A stretch of 64,000 nucleotides of DNA. Origin: Ancylobacter mangrovi. Lineage in GTDB: Bacteria; Pseudomonadota; Alphaproteobacteria; Rhizobiales; Xanthobacteraceae. Positions 26,568 to 35,709 of the stretch are shown here, piece by piece (within the stretch, counting starts at the first letter, position 1; every line of letters starts with the position of its first letter). The DNA is taken from contig NZ_JANTHZ010000001.1 in NCBI RefSeq assembly GCF_024752355.1, forward strand, positions 372,001-436,000, in the 5' to 3' direction. Under the pieces are notes generated by a model. The model was not told the DNA's origin. It was given only the letters and a program-made list of their open reading frames with translations, and searched no databases. Made by a program: the position numbers and the translations under genes.

Positions 26568-27152
26568 ATGGCTGACATAAATGTCTCGCTGCCGTCGCGG
26601 CCGGCCAAGGCCGATCCAGCTTCCCCTGCCCGCCTCGCGCCGGCGCAGGACGCGGAGCCCATGGTCGATCTGATCGAGCTGTTCTTCTTCGCCTACCGCA
26701 ATTTCGTGAGCGATCCCGACGAGGTCCTGCAGGGCTTCGGCTTCGGCCGGGCGCATCACCGCGTGCTGCATTTCGTCAACCGCCATCCCGGCATGCGCGT
26801 CACCGACCTGCTCGACATCCTGCGCATCACCAAGCAGAGCCTCGGGCGCGTGCTGCGCGAGTTGATCGACCAGGGCTTCGTCGACAGCCGCGCCGGCTCC
26901 TCCGACCGGCGCCAGCGGCTGCTCTTCCTCACGCCCAAGGGCGAGGCGCTGGCGCAGCAGTTCGTCGCGCTGCAGTCCCAGCGCATCGCCCGTGCGCTCG
27001 CCGAGTGCGGGCCGGACTCGCGCGAGATGGCACGCCGCTTTCTTGTCGCCATGATCGATCCCGAAGATCGCAGCCCGATCGAGAAGCTCATTGCCCGTGC
27101 CGACCAGGCGGCGGAAGCGAGGACCGCTCCGCGCACCCGGCCGGCCGGCTGA
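26568..27152 (+). CDS. MarR family regulator, PetP-like
   Basis: The 194-residue protein contains a winged-helix MarR domain from about residue 40 to 150: GFGRAHHRVLHFVNRHPGM, then the recognition region ILRITKQSLGRVLRELIDQG and the wing SDRRQRLLFLTPKG. The first 35 residues are disordered and Pro/Ala-rich. The unusual pairing of a MarR protein with a response regulator directly downstream resembles petP-petR of Rhodobacter capsulatus, where PetR is needed for cytochrome bc1 expression. Whether this holds here is inference. The ATG at 26568 has a weak, A-rich leader; a later Met at PMVDLIEL could also serve. Confidence 0.8.
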   Translation: MADINVSLPSRPAKADPASPARLAPAQDAEPMVDLIELFFFAYRNFVSDPDEVLQGFGFGRAHHRVLHFVNRHPGMRVTDLLDILRITKQSLGRVLRELIDQGFVDSRAGSSDRRQRLLFLTPKGEALAQQFVALQSQRIARALAECGPDSREMARRFLVAMIDPEDRSPIEKLIARADQAAEARTAPRTRPAG

Positions 27153-27164
27153 GAGACGCATGTG

Positions 27165-27899
27165 ATGCTTGACGCCGAGAGCCCGGAAAAGGCGAGGGTT
27201 AGCCGCACGATGCCCGCCGACGATGCCGTCCATCTCATGATCGTCGACGACGACCGGCGCATCCGCGACCTGCTCTCGCGATTCCTCACCGAGCACGGCT
27301 ACCGCGTCACCACCGCCGAATCCGCCGCCGACGCCCGCGCCCGCATGAGCGGGCTCACCTTCGACCTGCTCATCCTCGACGTGATGATGCCGGGCGAGAG
27401 CGGATTCGAGCTCGCCCGCGCCGTGCGCGCCGAGTCCGAGGTGCCGATCCTCATGCTCACCGCCCGCTCGGAGCCGGGCGACCGCATCGAGGGGCTGGAG
27501 ATCGGCGCCGACGACTACCTCGCCAAGCCGTTCGAGCCGCGCGAGCTGCTGCTGCGCATCGGCAACGTCATCAAGCGCGCGGCCACCCCGACCACGCAGG
27601 CGATCGAAGCCGTGCGCTTCGGCCCGTTCGTTTTCCATCTCGAGCGCGGCGAGCTGACGCGCGAGGGCGAGCCGGTGCGCCTCACCGACCGCGAGCGCGA
27701 CATGCTGCGCGTGCTCGGCGCCCGCCCGGGCGACACCGTGCCCCGCCAGGCGCTGGTCGCCCCCGGCGTCGCCGCCGGCGACCGCGCGGTCGACGTGCAG
27801 GTGAACCGCCTGCGCCGCAAGATCGAGCGCGACCCGGCCAACCCGACCTATGTCCAGACCGTGCGGGGGGTGGGCTACCGGCTGGTGGTCGCGCCTTGA
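27165..27899 (+). CDS. OmpR-type response regulator, PetR-like
   Basis: The 244-residue protein has a receiver domain (LMIVDDDRRIRD with the acidic pair, phosphoacceptor Asp72 in LILDVMMPG, Lys121 in AKPFEP) and a C-terminal winged helix (LTDRERDMLRVLG, VDVQVNRLRRKIE, VQTVRGVGYRL). It would bind DNA on phosphorylation by the kinase encoded next. It lies 12 bases after the MarR gene; its stop overlaps the kinase start. A GTG at 27162 or an internal ATG at 27210 are other starts. Together with the MarR protein it resembles the PetP-PetR pair linked to cytochrome bc1 control. Confidence 0.9.
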   Translation: MLDAESPEKARVSRTMPADDAVHLMIVDDDRRIRDLLSRFLTEHGYRVTTAESAADARARMSGLTFDLLILDVMMPGESGFELARAVRAESEVPILMLTARSEPGDRIEGLEIGADDYLAKPFEPRELLLRIGNVIKRAATPTTQAIEAVRFGPFVFHLERGELTREGEPVRLTDRERDMLRVLGARPGDTVPRQALVAPGVAAGDRAVDVQVNRLRRKIERDPANPTYVQTVRGVGYRLVVAP

Positions 27900-29314
27900 A
27901 CCGCGTGAACCTGCTCGACAACCAGATGATGGGCGCCGCCCGCGAGCGGCTGCGCCTCACCCAGGCGCGCATGCGCGAGAACAATGCCCGCTTCGGGGCG
28001 TGGTTCAACCGCGTCATGCCAAAGGGGCTCTATGCCCGCTCGCTCATCATCATCGTCACGCCGATGGTGATCCTGCAGTCGGTGCTGGCCTTCGTCTTCA
28101 TGGAGCGGCACTACAACGCGGTGACGCGCCGGCTCTCCGCCGCCGTCTCGCAGGACATCACGGCGCTGACCGACCTCAGCGCCGGGTTCCCGACCCAGGC
28201 CGACCGCGACCGGATCAAGCAGATCGCGCAGTCGGCGATGGGGCTCACGGTCGACTTCCTGCCCGGCGAGCGGCTGCCCCCGCCCGGTCCCAAGCCGTTC
28301 TTCTCCATCCTCGACTCGCATTTCACCAGCGAGCTCGGCAAGCGGCTGAAGCGGCCGTTCTGGACCGACACGGTCGGCAACTCGAACCTGATCGAGGTGC
28401 GCGTCCAGTTCGACGATATGGTGATGCGCATCTTCGCCCGCCGCTCGCAGGCGTATCTGTCCAATTCGCACATCTTCCTGGTGTGGATGGTGGGCACGGC
28501 TGTGCTGCTGCTGGCGGTCGCGATCCTGTTCCTGCGCAACCAGATCAAGCCGATCGAGGCGTTGGCGGACGCCGCCATCGCCTTCGGCAAGGGGCGCGAC
28601 GTCACCGGCTTCCGGCCGCGCGGCGCGCGCGAGGTGCGCGGGGCGGCGCTCGCCTTCCTCGAGATGAAGCGGCGCATCGAGCGGCAGATCGAGCAGCGCA
28701 CCACCATGCTCGCGGGCGTCTCCCACGACATGCGCACCATCCTCACCCGCTTCAAGCTGGAGCTGGCGCTGATCGGCGACACCGACGAGACCGAGGCGCT
28801 GCGCAACGACGTGGACGAGCTCCAGCGCATGCTGGAGGCCTATCTCGCCTTCGCCCGCGACGACACGACGGGCGAGGCGCCGATCATGGCCGACATCGCG
28901 CGCATCATCGACGACACCCGCCACAATGCCGAGCGCCAGGGCGCGGACGTGAGCGCCCGCTTCGTCGGCGACGATACGCTGGTGATGATCCGTCCGGACG
29001 CGTTCCGGCGCTGCCTCGCCAATCTCGTCGGCAATGCGCGGCGCCATGCCAAGCGGATCGAGATCACCGGCACGCGCGACGAGCGCTGGCTCACCGTGAC
29101 GGTCGACGACGACGGCCCGGGCATCCCGCCGTCGCGGCGCGACGACGTGTTCCGCCCGTTCGTGCGGCTCGATGATGCGCGCAACCAGGACGCCGGCGGC
29201 TCGGGCCTCGGCCTCACCATCGCCCGCGACGCCGCCCGCGCCCATGGCGGCGACGTCATGCTGGGCGACAGTCCGCTGGGCGGGCTGCGGGCGACGGTGC
29301 GGATTCCGGTCTGA
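27896..29314 (+). CDS. sensor histidine kinase, EnvZ-like
   Basis: The 472-residue inner membrane kinase has transmembrane helices near residues 48-68 and 193-213, a periplasmic domain of about 120 residues with GLTVDFLPGERLPPPGPKP, a HAMP domain, the phosphoacceptor His277 in AGVSHDMRTILTR, and an ATPase domain with N (LANLVGNARRHA), G1 (DDDGPGIP) and G2 (GGSGLGLTIA) boxes. The TTG start at 27896 overlaps the stop of the response regulator, so the pair is coupled. The layout is like EnvZ, and the stimulus is unknown. Rhodobacter petPR lacks an adjacent kinase as far as I recall. Confidence 0.92.
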   Translation: MNRVNLLDNQMMGAARERLRLTQARMRENNARFGAWFNRVMPKGLYARSLIIIVTPMVILQSVLAFVFMERHYNAVTRRLSAAVSQDITALTDLSAGFPTQADRDRIKQIAQSAMGLTVDFLPGERLPPPGPKPFFSILDSHFTSELGKRLKRPFWTDTVGNSNLIEVRVQFDDMVMRIFARRSQAYLSNSHIFLVWMVGTAVLLLAVAILFLRNQIKPIEALADAAIAFGKGRDVTGFRPRGAREVRGAALAFLEMKRRIERQIEQRTTMLAGVSHDMRTILTRFKLELALIGDTDETEALRNDVDELQRMLEAYLAFARDDTTGEAPIMADIARIIDDTRHNAERQGADVSARFVGDDTLVMIRPDAFRRCLANLVGNARRHAKRIEITGTRDERWLTVTVDDDGPGIPPSRRDDVFRPFVRLDDARNQDAGGSGLGLTIARDAARAHGGDVMLGDSPLGGLRATVRIPV

Positions 29315-29341
29315 GGCGGTCCCGGCGGCCGCAGGCGGCCG

Positions 29342-29695
29342 TCAGAACAGCCGCGCGCCGTTCGGCACCTCGTTATCGGGCCGGAACAGCACCACCGCGC
29401 CGTCCTCGTCCGGGAAGCCGAGCGTCAGAACCTCCGACATCATCGGGCCGATCTGGCGCGGCGGGAAGTTCACCACCGCCGCCACCTGCCGGCCGATCAG
29501 ATCCTCCGGCGCGTAGTGCACGGTGATCTGCGCCGACGATTTGCGGCAGCCAATGTGCGGGCCGAAATCGATCACCAGCCTGATCGCCGGGTTGCGCGCC
29601 TCGGGAAACGGCTCGGCCTGGATGATCGTGCCGACGCGGATGTCGACCTTAAGGAAATCCGCGATCGAAATCTGCTCCAACGGGGCAAGGCTCAC
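29342..29695 (-). CDS. csaA: tRNA-binding domain protein CsaA
   Basis: CsaA is a small homodimeric protein with a tRNA-binding OB fold, proposed in Bacillus to have export-related chaperone activity. The 117-residue product has [28 protein letters not shown] and [20 protein letters not shown], the usual CsaA signature. The GTG at 29695 has AGGAG just upstream. It faces the histidine kinase gene with 27 bases between stops and follows the TetR regulator gene on the same strand with a 50-base gap. Confidence 0.93.
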   Translation of the reverse strand: MSLAPLEQISIADFLKVDIRVGTIIQAEPFPEARNPAIRLVIDFGPHIGCRKSSAQITVHYAPEDLIGRQVAAVVNFPPRQIGPMMSEVLTLGFPDEDGAVVLFRPDNEVPNGARLF

Positions 29696-29745
29696 TTTCC
29701 ACTCCTCACATGCAACGGGGCCTCATCCCGACGCGGCGCCGCCCG

Positions 29746-30432
29746 TCAGGCGGCGGCGGGCGCCTCGGGTTCGGGAGCGGGAGCGGGCCGCTCGCGGCGT
29801 CGCCCGCCGCAGGTCGCGAGGACGCAGAAGCTGTCCAGCAGCCCCAGCGCCCGCTCGCCCTTGGAGAGCTCGCGGTCGATGGTCGACATGGTCTTGGCGA
29901 GGCCCGGGTCGTCGTCGTGCAGGAAGGTCCTGAGCGTGCGGCCATAGACCAGCGCCAGCCCCTGGGCGCGCGCCGCGCCCTTGAGCCCGGCGGTGTCGAT
30001 CTTCGCCGCCGCCAGCATCCACTGCGCCGAGCGCACCGCAAGCTTGTTGAGCGTGAGGGCGAAGAACGGGTTGCCCCGCGCCGAGCCCGCCAGCGAGCCG
30101 AGCGCCGCCTTGTGCGGCGCCAGCACGTCCATCCGGCGCATCAGCACGTCGAACAGGCGGTCGCGGGCGGGCTGCTCGGCCATCGCCTCGTCGCCCTCGC
30201 TCGCGACGCCGGCGAGCACCTTGCGGTCGACGTCGCGGATGAAGGTGGAGAGCATGTCGAAGGTCGAGCCGAAGGCCGCGCGCAGCTCGACCAGCGAGAC
30301 GTCCGCGCGCGTCGCCACGTCATTGAGGCCGATGCGCTCGAAGGGGCGTTCGGCGAGCAGCGCGAGGAAGCTGTCGAGGATCCTGCCGCGCGGATCCTGC
30401 GCGGCGGCTGTCGTTCCGGAAGTGTCCGTCAT
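29746..30432 (-). CDS. TetR/AcrR family regulator
   Basis: The 228-residue protein begins with a helix-turn-helix typical of TetR regulators: GRILDSFLALLAERPFERIGL followed by NDVATRADVSLVELRAAFGS. The C-terminal helices (RRMDVLAPHKAALGSLAG, LALVYGRTLRTFLHDDDPGL) would form the ligand-binding and dimer region and recall the COQ9-like branch of the superfamily. The tail is Arg- and Pro-rich. AGGAGG stands just before the ATG at 30432. The ligand and targets are unknown; csaA downstream and proC upstream are the nearest candidates. Confidence 0.85.
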   Translation of the reverse strand: MTDTSGTTAAAQDPRGRILDSFLALLAERPFERIGLNDVATRADVSLVELRAAFGSTFDMLSTFIRDVDRKVLAGVASEGDEAMAEQPARDRLFDVLMRRMDVLAPHKAALGSLAGSARGNPFFALTLNKLAVRSAQWMLAAAKIDTAGLKGAARAQGLALVYGRTLRTFLHDDDPGLAKTMSTIDRELSKGERALGLLDSFCVLATCGGRRRERPAPAPEPEAPAAA

Positions 30433-30530
30433 CGTGACCTCCTGAGCTGAACATGGCCCCACTCCAACTTAGGACTCGCAGCGGGCGAGGAGAAGGCCTT
30501 CCGGCGCAACGGCGTGTGCCGTGGCGCCAC

Positions 30531-31355
30531 CTATCCCGCAAGCTCGCGTGAGCGCCGGGCGGCCGCGGCGACGGCATCGGCGAGCAGCGGGCCGAAACCG
30601 CGCTCCTCGTCCATCAGCACCGCCAGCGCCGCCGCCGTGGTGCCGTTCGGCGAGGTCACGTTGCGCCGGAGCTGGGCCGGTTCGATCCCCGAGCGCAGCA
30701 TCAGCTCGCCCGCGCCGGACACGGTGGCCCGCGCCAGCCGGTCGGCCATGTCCGGGGAGAGCCCGGCCTGCACACCCGCCGCCGCCAGCGCCTCGGCCAG
30801 CAGGAACACATAGGCCGGTCCGGAGCCGGAGACGGCGGTGGCGACGTCGATCAGCGCCTCGTCATCCACCCATTCGACCCCGCCGGTGGCACGCAGCAGC
30901 GCATCGGCGATGCTCGCCTGCCCCTCGGTGACCGCGTCGTTCGGCACCGCGACGGTGATGCCGCGCCCGATCGCCGCCGGGGTGTTGGGGATGGAGCGCA
31001 CCACCGGCTGGCCGGGGGCGAAGGCGGCCTCGAGGAAGCCGAGCGTGCGCCCGGCCATCACCGAAACTACCAGCGTATCCGGCCCGGCGAGCGGCGCCGC
31101 GCGGGCGAGCACCTCGGGCGCCGCCTGCGGCTTCACTGCCAGCACCATGACCGCCGGCGGGCCGCCATTGAGCGGGTTCAGCGCGACGCCGTTGGCCTCC
31201 AGCAGAGCGGCCACCTCGGGCGGCGGCGAGGGATCGATGACGGCGGCAAGGGCCGGATCGAGGCCGAGGCCGAGCCAGCCTTCCAGCATCGCCCCGCCCA
31301 TCTTGCCCGCGCCCACCAGCAGCACCCGCCCGGGGATGTCGGAAAGTGTGGCCAT
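30531..31355 (-). CDS. proC: pyrroline-5-carboxylate reductase
   Basis: ProC reduces pyrroline-5-carboxylate to proline with NADPH. The 274-residue protein has the Rossmann start VLLVGAGKMGGAMLEGWL, VLAVKPQ, RSIPNTPAAIGRG and the family signature DVATAVSGSGPAYVFLLAEA, followed by VTSPNGTTAAAL. The ATG at 31355 has AGGAG eight bases upstream; a GTG three codons before it is less likely. The gene lies between a TetR regulator and a YbjN-domain gene, all on the minus strand, and this arrangement with YbjN is common in related genomes. Confidence 0.96.
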   Translation of the reverse strand: MATLSDIPGRVLLVGAGKMGGAMLEGWLGLGLDPALAAVIDPSPPPEVAALLEANGVALNPLNGGPPAVMVLAVKPQAAPEVLARAAPLAGPDTLVVSVMAGRTLGFLEAAFAPGQPVVRSIPNTPAAIGRGITVAVPNDAVTEGQASIADALLRATGGVEWVDDEALIDVATAVSGSGPAYVFLLAEALAAAGVQAGLSPDMADRLARATVSGAGELMLRSGIEPAQLRRNVTSPNGTTAAALAVLMDEERGFGPLLADAVAAAARRSRELAG

Positions 31356-31521
31356 GATCGTCACTCCTCAACCGGCGCGCCGCGACGGCGCCGTCGCCCA
31401 TCATGCCCGACTTGTGACGGGCACCCGCAGCTTTGGCAATGGGCGGAGGATCGGGAACGGGGAGCTATGGCGGGGGGCGTCTGTCGCCGGCGGGCCGGCC
31501 CGGCCGGTCGGCGCGAGAAAG

Positions 31522-31553
31522 GGACGGCCGCCGCTACGCGGCGCCGGCCGTCC
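31522..31553 (-). terminator. hairpin terminator after the YbjN gene
   Basis: GGACGGCCG (31522-31530) pairs with CGGCCGTCC (31545-31553), with an inner CCGC/GCGG pair around TAC. On the minus strand it starts 16 bases after the stop codon at 31569 and is followed by CTTTCTCG. It may separate ybjN from proC. Confidence 0.6.
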
Positions 31554-31568
31554 GATGCGCGGCGGGGC

Positions 31569-32066
31569 TCAGGCCTCGCCGATGGTCTCGAACAGGGTGG
31601 CGTCCATCGCCTCGCGGGCGCTCTTGCCGGCCCAGACGACGAACTGGAAGGCGGGGAAATAGCGCTCGACCGCCTCGACCGCGCATTCCATCAGCACCTC
31701 GCACTGGCGGTCGGTCGCTTCCGCGCCGGCCAGCAGCAGGGCGTGGCGGAACATGATCACGCCCTCCTTCGACCACAGGTCGAAATGGCCGATCCACATC
31801 TGCTCGTTGATCAGCGAGAGCAGGCGCAGCACCTCGGTCTTGCGCTTCTCCGGCACCTTGAGGTCGAAGGCGCAGGCGACGTGCAGCGCCTCCACCTCGT
31901 CCATCCACTGGAACGAGACGTGGCAGTCGGTCCACCGCCCCTCGAGGGAAATGGTGATCTCGTCCTCCGCCGACCGCTCGAACGCCCACTCGTTGAGCGC
32001 CGCCATCCGCTCGATCTGGTCGAGCGGGTTGAGGCGGGTGTCGGTTTCGAAATCGGTATAGGTCAT
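31569..32066 (-). CDS. YbjN domain-containing protein
   Basis: The 165-residue protein matches the YbjN family (type III chaperone-like fold): it starts with a short polar region, then ISLEGRWTDCHVSFQWMDE, EKRKTEVLRLLSLINEQMWIG and FDLWSKEGVIMFRHALLLAG. Family members are cytoplasmic and poorly understood; E. coli YbjN affects motility and stress traits when overproduced. Here the pairing with proC downstream is conserved in related bacteria but unexplained. GAGG precedes the ATG at 32066, and the longer open frame to 32267 has no sign of coding. Confidence 0.88.
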   Translation of the reverse strand: MTYTDFETDTRLNPLDQIERMAALNEWAFERSAEDEITISLEGRWTDCHVSFQWMDEVEALHVACAFDLKVPEKRKTEVLRLLSLINEQMWIGHFDLWSKEGVIMFRHALLLAGAEATDRQCEVLMECAVEAVERYFPAFQFVVWAGKSAREAMDATLFETIGEA

Positions 32067-32208
32067 GCTGGACCTCGCAAGAATGGGCGCGAAACGGATC
32101 GACGCGTCAGGACGATGAAGCGCTGCATGGGATAGCTGGCAACCGGCGCCATGCATCGGATCATGCGTTCGATCCTGACCGTATCGTGCCCCTCGGGCGC
32201 TGCCGGAC

Positions 32209-32230
32209 CGGCCTTCCGGCTGGAAGGCCG
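32209..32230. other. perfect hairpin between ubiK and the YbjN gene
   Basis: CGGCCTTCC (32209-32217) and GGAAGGCCG (32222-32230) form a nine-base-pair stem with a GGCT loop. It lies 80 bases after the ubiK stop and 143 bases before the YbjN start. No T-run follows on either strand, so it may be a weak or Rho-assisted terminator for ubiK or a leader structure. Confidence 0.45.
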
Positions 32231-32309
32231 TGTCGTCAAGGTGTCTGGATTCGCGCCGTCGCCGCAAGGGCCGAAACGCGCGCGGGGCGATGAGTCCACA
32301 AGGGCCGGT

Positions 32310-32585
32310 TCAGCCGAGCGAATCCGGCGGCTCGGCGGTGCCGAGTTTGGCCTCCAGCGCCGCGATGCGGGCGGCAAGGCGCTCGTTCTCCTCGCGCGCG
32401 GCGGCGGCCAGCTCCTTCACGGTTTCGAATTCCTCACGCGTCACCACGTCGAGCTCGCGCAGGATACGCTCGGCCTGGGCGCGCATCACGGTCTCGGCCT
32501 CGCGCCGCACGCCGGTGGCGACGCCGGCGGCGTCGTTCATGAGCCGGGCGAAATCGTCGAAGATGCGGCTGGTGGTCTGGGTCAT
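32310..32585 (-). CDS. ubiK: ubiquinone biosynthesis accessory factor UbiK
   Basis: UbiK (formerly YqiC, membrane fusogenic BMFP family) helps aerobic ubiquinone synthesis through the UbiJ-UbiK lipid-binding complex. The 91-residue protein begins [15 protein letters not shown], an amphipathic helix, has [20 protein letters not shown] and ends in a coiled coil ([16 protein letters not shown]) plus a short acidic tail. This is the standard size and pattern. It is divergent from lgt, 354 bases away, and transcribed toward the YbjN gene. Confidence 0.9.
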   Translation of the reverse strand: MTQTTSRIFDDFARLMNDAAGVATGVRREAETVMRAQAERILRELDVVTREEFETVKELAAAAREENERLAARIAALEAKLGTAEPPDSLG

Positions 32586-32939
32586 GGTTTTCTCCGGCTC
32601 GGGCGCACACTATGGCACGCCTCTTGGGGAAGAATGGGGCGGGGGGGCAACCTCCGCAAGGGGCGTGGGCGCAGGTGCGACGTTGCGCGGAGGGCATGCG
32701 GGCGCTCCAAACGCCTTGATCCCGTCACTCCGGGAAGGCAAGTGAGGCGGTGCGCCCCGGTCCTGCCGAGTCGCACCGGCCGCCCCGCGCCACCTCCTCC
32801 CGGGCGGGCGCGCACAGACGGGCCACACCATGCCGAGACCTTCGCACCGCCCGCCGAACCCCTGCCTGCCGCCCCACTGCCCGCCGCAACCCTGCCCGCC
32901 GAGCCACCGCACGTCGAGCCCCTGCGCAGAGACCCCGTA
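32586..32939. other. upstream region of lgt and ubiK
   Basis: This 354-base divergent region is GC-rich and contains a three-copy, imperfect 15-base repeat near 32851-32903, around CTGCCCGCCG. The lgt reading frame is open right through it from far upstream, and a GTG at 32742 with GGGAAGG nearby could in principle start a Pro/Ala-rich 66-residue extension of Lgt. No other gene is evident. I favour the canonical lgt start at 32940. Confidence 0.5.
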
Positions 32940-33788
32940 ATGCTCTTCACCCCTCCGCTGTTCGCGCTGCCCTTTCCGAACATCGATCCGATCCTGATCG
33001 AGTTCGGCCCGTTCGCGATCCGCTGGTACGCGCTCGCCTATGTTGGCGGCCTGCTCATCGGCTGGTGGCTCGCCAAGAAGCTGTGCGCCAGCCCGGCGCT
33101 GTGGGGCGGCAAGTCGCCGATCGAGCCGGAGGAGTTCGACGACGCCATCGTCTGGGTCGCCTTCGGCGTCATCCTCGGCGGGCGCATCGGCTATGTGCTG
33201 TTCTATAACCTGCCCTACTATGCGGGGCATCCGCTCGAGGCACTCACCGTCTGGCACGGCGGCATGTCGTTCCATGGCGGGTTCATGGGCTCGATCCTCG
33301 CCATGTACCTGTTCACGCGGCGGCGCAGCCTGTCCTTCGTCTCGATGCTGGACATCGCCGCCTCGGTGGTGCCGGTCGGGCTGTTCCTCGGCCGCATCGC
33401 CAACTTCATCAATGGCGAGCTGTGGGGCCGCCCGTCGGACGTGCCATGGGCAATCGTGTTCCCCCATGGCGGGCCGCTGCCGCGCCATCCCAGCCAGCTC
33501 TACGAGGCGGGGCTGGAGGGCCTCACCATCTTCATCGTGCTGCAGATCGCCATCCGCATGGGCGCGCTGAGGCGGCCGGGCACGGTCGCCGGCCTGTTCG
33601 TGCTGCTCTATGGCTGCTCGCGCATCTTCGTCGAGTTCTTCCGCGAGCCGGATCCGCAGCTCGGCTATCTCGCCGGCGGCTTCGTCACCATGGGCATGGT
33701 GCTCTCGCTGCCGATGCTGGCGCTGGGCGGCTGGCTGATCTGGCGTGCCCGGCGGCGCCCGGCGCTGAATGCCGGCCAGCCCGCATGA
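32940..33788 (+). CDS. lgt: prolipoprotein diacylglyceryl transferase
   Basis: Lgt adds diacylglycerol from phosphatidylglycerol to the lipobox Cys of prolipoproteins in the inner membrane. The 282-residue protein has seven predicted helices, [12 protein letters not shown] with conserved His residues, and the signature [20 protein letters not shown] at residues 151-170. A late FFREPD completes the pattern. The ATG at 32940 gives the usual length, although the ribosome binding site is weak. Its stop overlaps the next start (ATGA). The operon lgt, MidA-type methyltransferase, pgeF is common in alphaproteobacteria. Confidence 0.96.
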   Translation: MLFTPPLFALPFPNIDPILIEFGPFAIRWYALAYVGGLLIGWWLAKKLCASPALWGGKSPIEPEEFDDAIVWVAFGVILGGRIGYVLFYNLPYYAGHPLEALTVWHGGMSFHGGFMGSILAMYLFTRRRSLSFVSMLDIAASVVPVGLFLGRIANFINGELWGRPSDVPWAIVFPHGGPLPRHPSQLYEAGLEGLTIFIVLQIAIRMGALRRPGTVAGLFVLLYGCSRIFVEFFREPDPQLGYLAGGFVTMGMVLSLPMLALGGWLIWRARRRPALNAGQPA

Positions 33789-34945
33789 GCGCGCCCGCGG
33801 CCCGGAGCCCGGCTGGCACCACCGCGCTCGGCGAGGAGATCGCCCGGCAGATCGCCCAGACCGGGCCGATCACCGTCGCCGACTATATGGAGCGCTGTCT
33901 GCTCCATCCGCGTCTCGGCTACTACACGACGCATGAGCCGTTCGGCGCGGCCGGCGACTTCGTCACCGCCCCCGAGATCAGCCAGATGTTCGGCGAGCTG
34001 ATCGGGCTGTGGGCGGCCGACACATGGATGCGGCTCGGCTCGCCCGCCTCCTTCGTGCTCGCCGAGCTCGGGCCCGGGCGCGGCACCATGATGGCCGACG
34101 CGCTGCGCGCCACCGCGATCGTGCCTGGCTTCCACGAGGCCGCCCATGTGGTGCTGGTGGAGGCCTCGGCGCGGCTGCGGGCAAAGCAGGCGGACACGCT
34201 GCAGCGCTTCGACGTGAGCTGGGCCGCCTCCTTCGACGACCTGCCCGCCGGCCCGCTGATCCTGCTCGCCAACGAATTCTTCGACGCGCTGCCGATCCGG
34301 CAGTTCCTGCGCACCCCGGAGGGCTTCGCCGAGCGCATGGTCGGCCTCGGCGGGGACGGCGCGCTCGCCTTCGGTCTGCGGCCGGCCGCGCGGCTCGACG
34401 CGCATGCCGAGGCCGTGCTGCGCCAGGCGCCGGCCGGCGCGCTGCTGGAGATCTGCCCTGCGGGGCTCGCCATTGCCGAGCGGCTCGGGGGCCGGCTCGC
34501 CGCCTCGGGCGGGGCGGCGCTCCTCATCGACTATGGCCATGCCGGCGGCTTCGGCGATACGCTGCAGGCGCTGCGCGAGCATGCCTTCGACGACGCCCTC
34601 GCGCATCCGGGAGAAGCGGACCTGACCGCCCATGTCGACTTCGGCGCGCTCGCCCGCGCCGCGCAGGCGAACGGCGCGCGGGCCTTCGGCCCGGTGATGC
34701 AGGGCGCGCTGCTCGAGCGGCTCGGGCTGGAGACGCGGGCCGAGCGGCTGAAGCGCGACGCGGACCAGACGGTGCGCGCCGCCATCGACGCCGCCCGGAC
34801 GCGCCTCGCGGGCAGTGGCGAGGGACAGATGGGCGCGCTCTTCAAGGCGCTGGCGCTGGTCGATCCCGCGTTCGGCATACCGACCGGCTTCGCGCCGGAC
34901 GAGGCGTTCCCGGAAGGCTCCACAGGCACGGAAGGCTCCACATGA
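33785..34945 (+). CDS. SAM-dependent methyltransferase, MidA/NDUFAF7 family
   Basis: The 386-residue protein belongs to the family of mitochondrial NDUFAF7, which dimethylates an arginine in a complex I subunit during assembly. It shows [54 protein letters not shown] (SAM site) and [15 protein letters not shown], all strong family marks. In bacteria the target is likely the same NADH dehydrogenase subunit, but that is inference. It overlaps lgt and pgeF by four bases on each side (ATGA), so the three proteins are translationally coupled. Confidence 0.92.
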   Translation: MSAPAARSPAGTTALGEEIARQIAQTGPITVADYMERCLLHPRLGYYTTHEPFGAAGDFVTAPEISQMFGELIGLWAADTWMRLGSPASFVLAELGPGRGTMMADALRATAIVPGFHEAAHVVLVEASARLRAKQADTLQRFDVSWAASFDDLPAGPLILLANEFFDALPIRQFLRTPEGFAERMVGLGGDGALAFGLRPAARLDAHAEAVLRQAPAGALLEICPAGLAIAERLGGRLAASGGAALLIDYGHAGGFGDTLQALREHAFDDALAHPGEADLTAHVDFGALARAAQANGARAFGPVMQGALLERLGLETRAERLKRDADQTVRAAIDAARTRLAGSGEGQMGALFKALALVDPAFGIPTGFAPDEAFPEGSTGTEGST

Positions 34946-35703
34946 AGGTCGAATCCTCTGCCCTCGCGGCGCTCCCCGGCATCCGCCACGCCTTCTTCAC
35001 CCGCAAGGGCGGCGTGTCGCAGGGCATCTATGCCGGGCTCAACGGCGGCACGGGCTCACGCGACGAGCCCGGGCACGTGGCGCAGAACCGCGCCCGCATG
35101 GAGAGCGCGCTCGGCGTGCCGGCGGGGCACCTGCTCACCTGCTGGCAGATCCACTCGCCGGACTGCGTGGTGGTCGAGCGCCCGTGGGAGGAGCGCCCCA
35201 AGGCCGATGCGGTCGCTACCGCCACCCCCGGCGTCGCGGCGGGCGTCGCCATCGCCGATTGCGGCCCGGTGCTGCTTGCCGACGGCGAGGCGCGCGTCGT
35301 CGCCGCCGCCCATTCGGGCTGGAAGGGCGCGGTCGGCGGCGTGCTGGAATCGACGCTCGCCCGCATGGAGGAGCTCGGCGCCCGGCGCGAGCGCGTGGTC
35401 GCCGCCATCGGCCCGCTGATCCGGCAGGAGAGCTACGAGGTCGGGCCGGATTTCGTCACCCGGCTGACCGCGATCGACCCCGAAAACGACCGCTTCCTCG
35501 TGCCCTCCTCCCGCGCGCACCACGCGATGTTCGACCTGCCGGGCTACATCGCCATGCGGCTAAAGGCGGCGGGCGTCGGCACGGTGGAGGACCTCGGCCT
35601 CGACACCTATGCGGACGAGGCGCGCTTCTTTAGCTACCGTCGGGCCACCCATCGCGGCGAGCCCGACTACGGACGTCTCGTCGCGGCCATCACGCTGGTC
35701 TGA
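34942..35703 (+). CDS. pgeF: peptidoglycan editing factor PgeF (YfiH/LACC1 family)
   Basis: PgeF/YfiH was first described as a copper polyphenol oxidase and later as a purine nucleoside-acting enzyme and an amidase that corrects UDP-MurNAc precursors carrying a wrong amino acid. The 253-residue protein keeps the metal-binding residues His in CWQIHSPD, Cys in IADCGPVLL and His in AAHSGWKG. FFTRKGGVSQG and the late FFSYRRATHRGE ending are typical. It overlaps the upstream methyltransferase gene (ATGA) and is followed six bases later by a creatinase-fold hydrolase gene. Confidence 0.93.
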   Translation: MKVESSALAALPGIRHAFFTRKGGVSQGIYAGLNGGTGSRDEPGHVAQNRARMESALGVPAGHLLTCWQIHSPDCVVVERPWEERPKADAVATATPGVAAGVAIADCGPVLLADGEARVVAAAHSGWKGAVGGVLESTLARMEELGARRERVVAAIGPLIRQESYEVGPDFVTRLTAIDPENDRFLVPSSRAHHAMFDLPGYIAMRLKAAGVGTVEDLGLDTYADEARFFSYRRATHRGEPDYGRLVAAITLV

Positions 35704-35709
35704 GCCATC

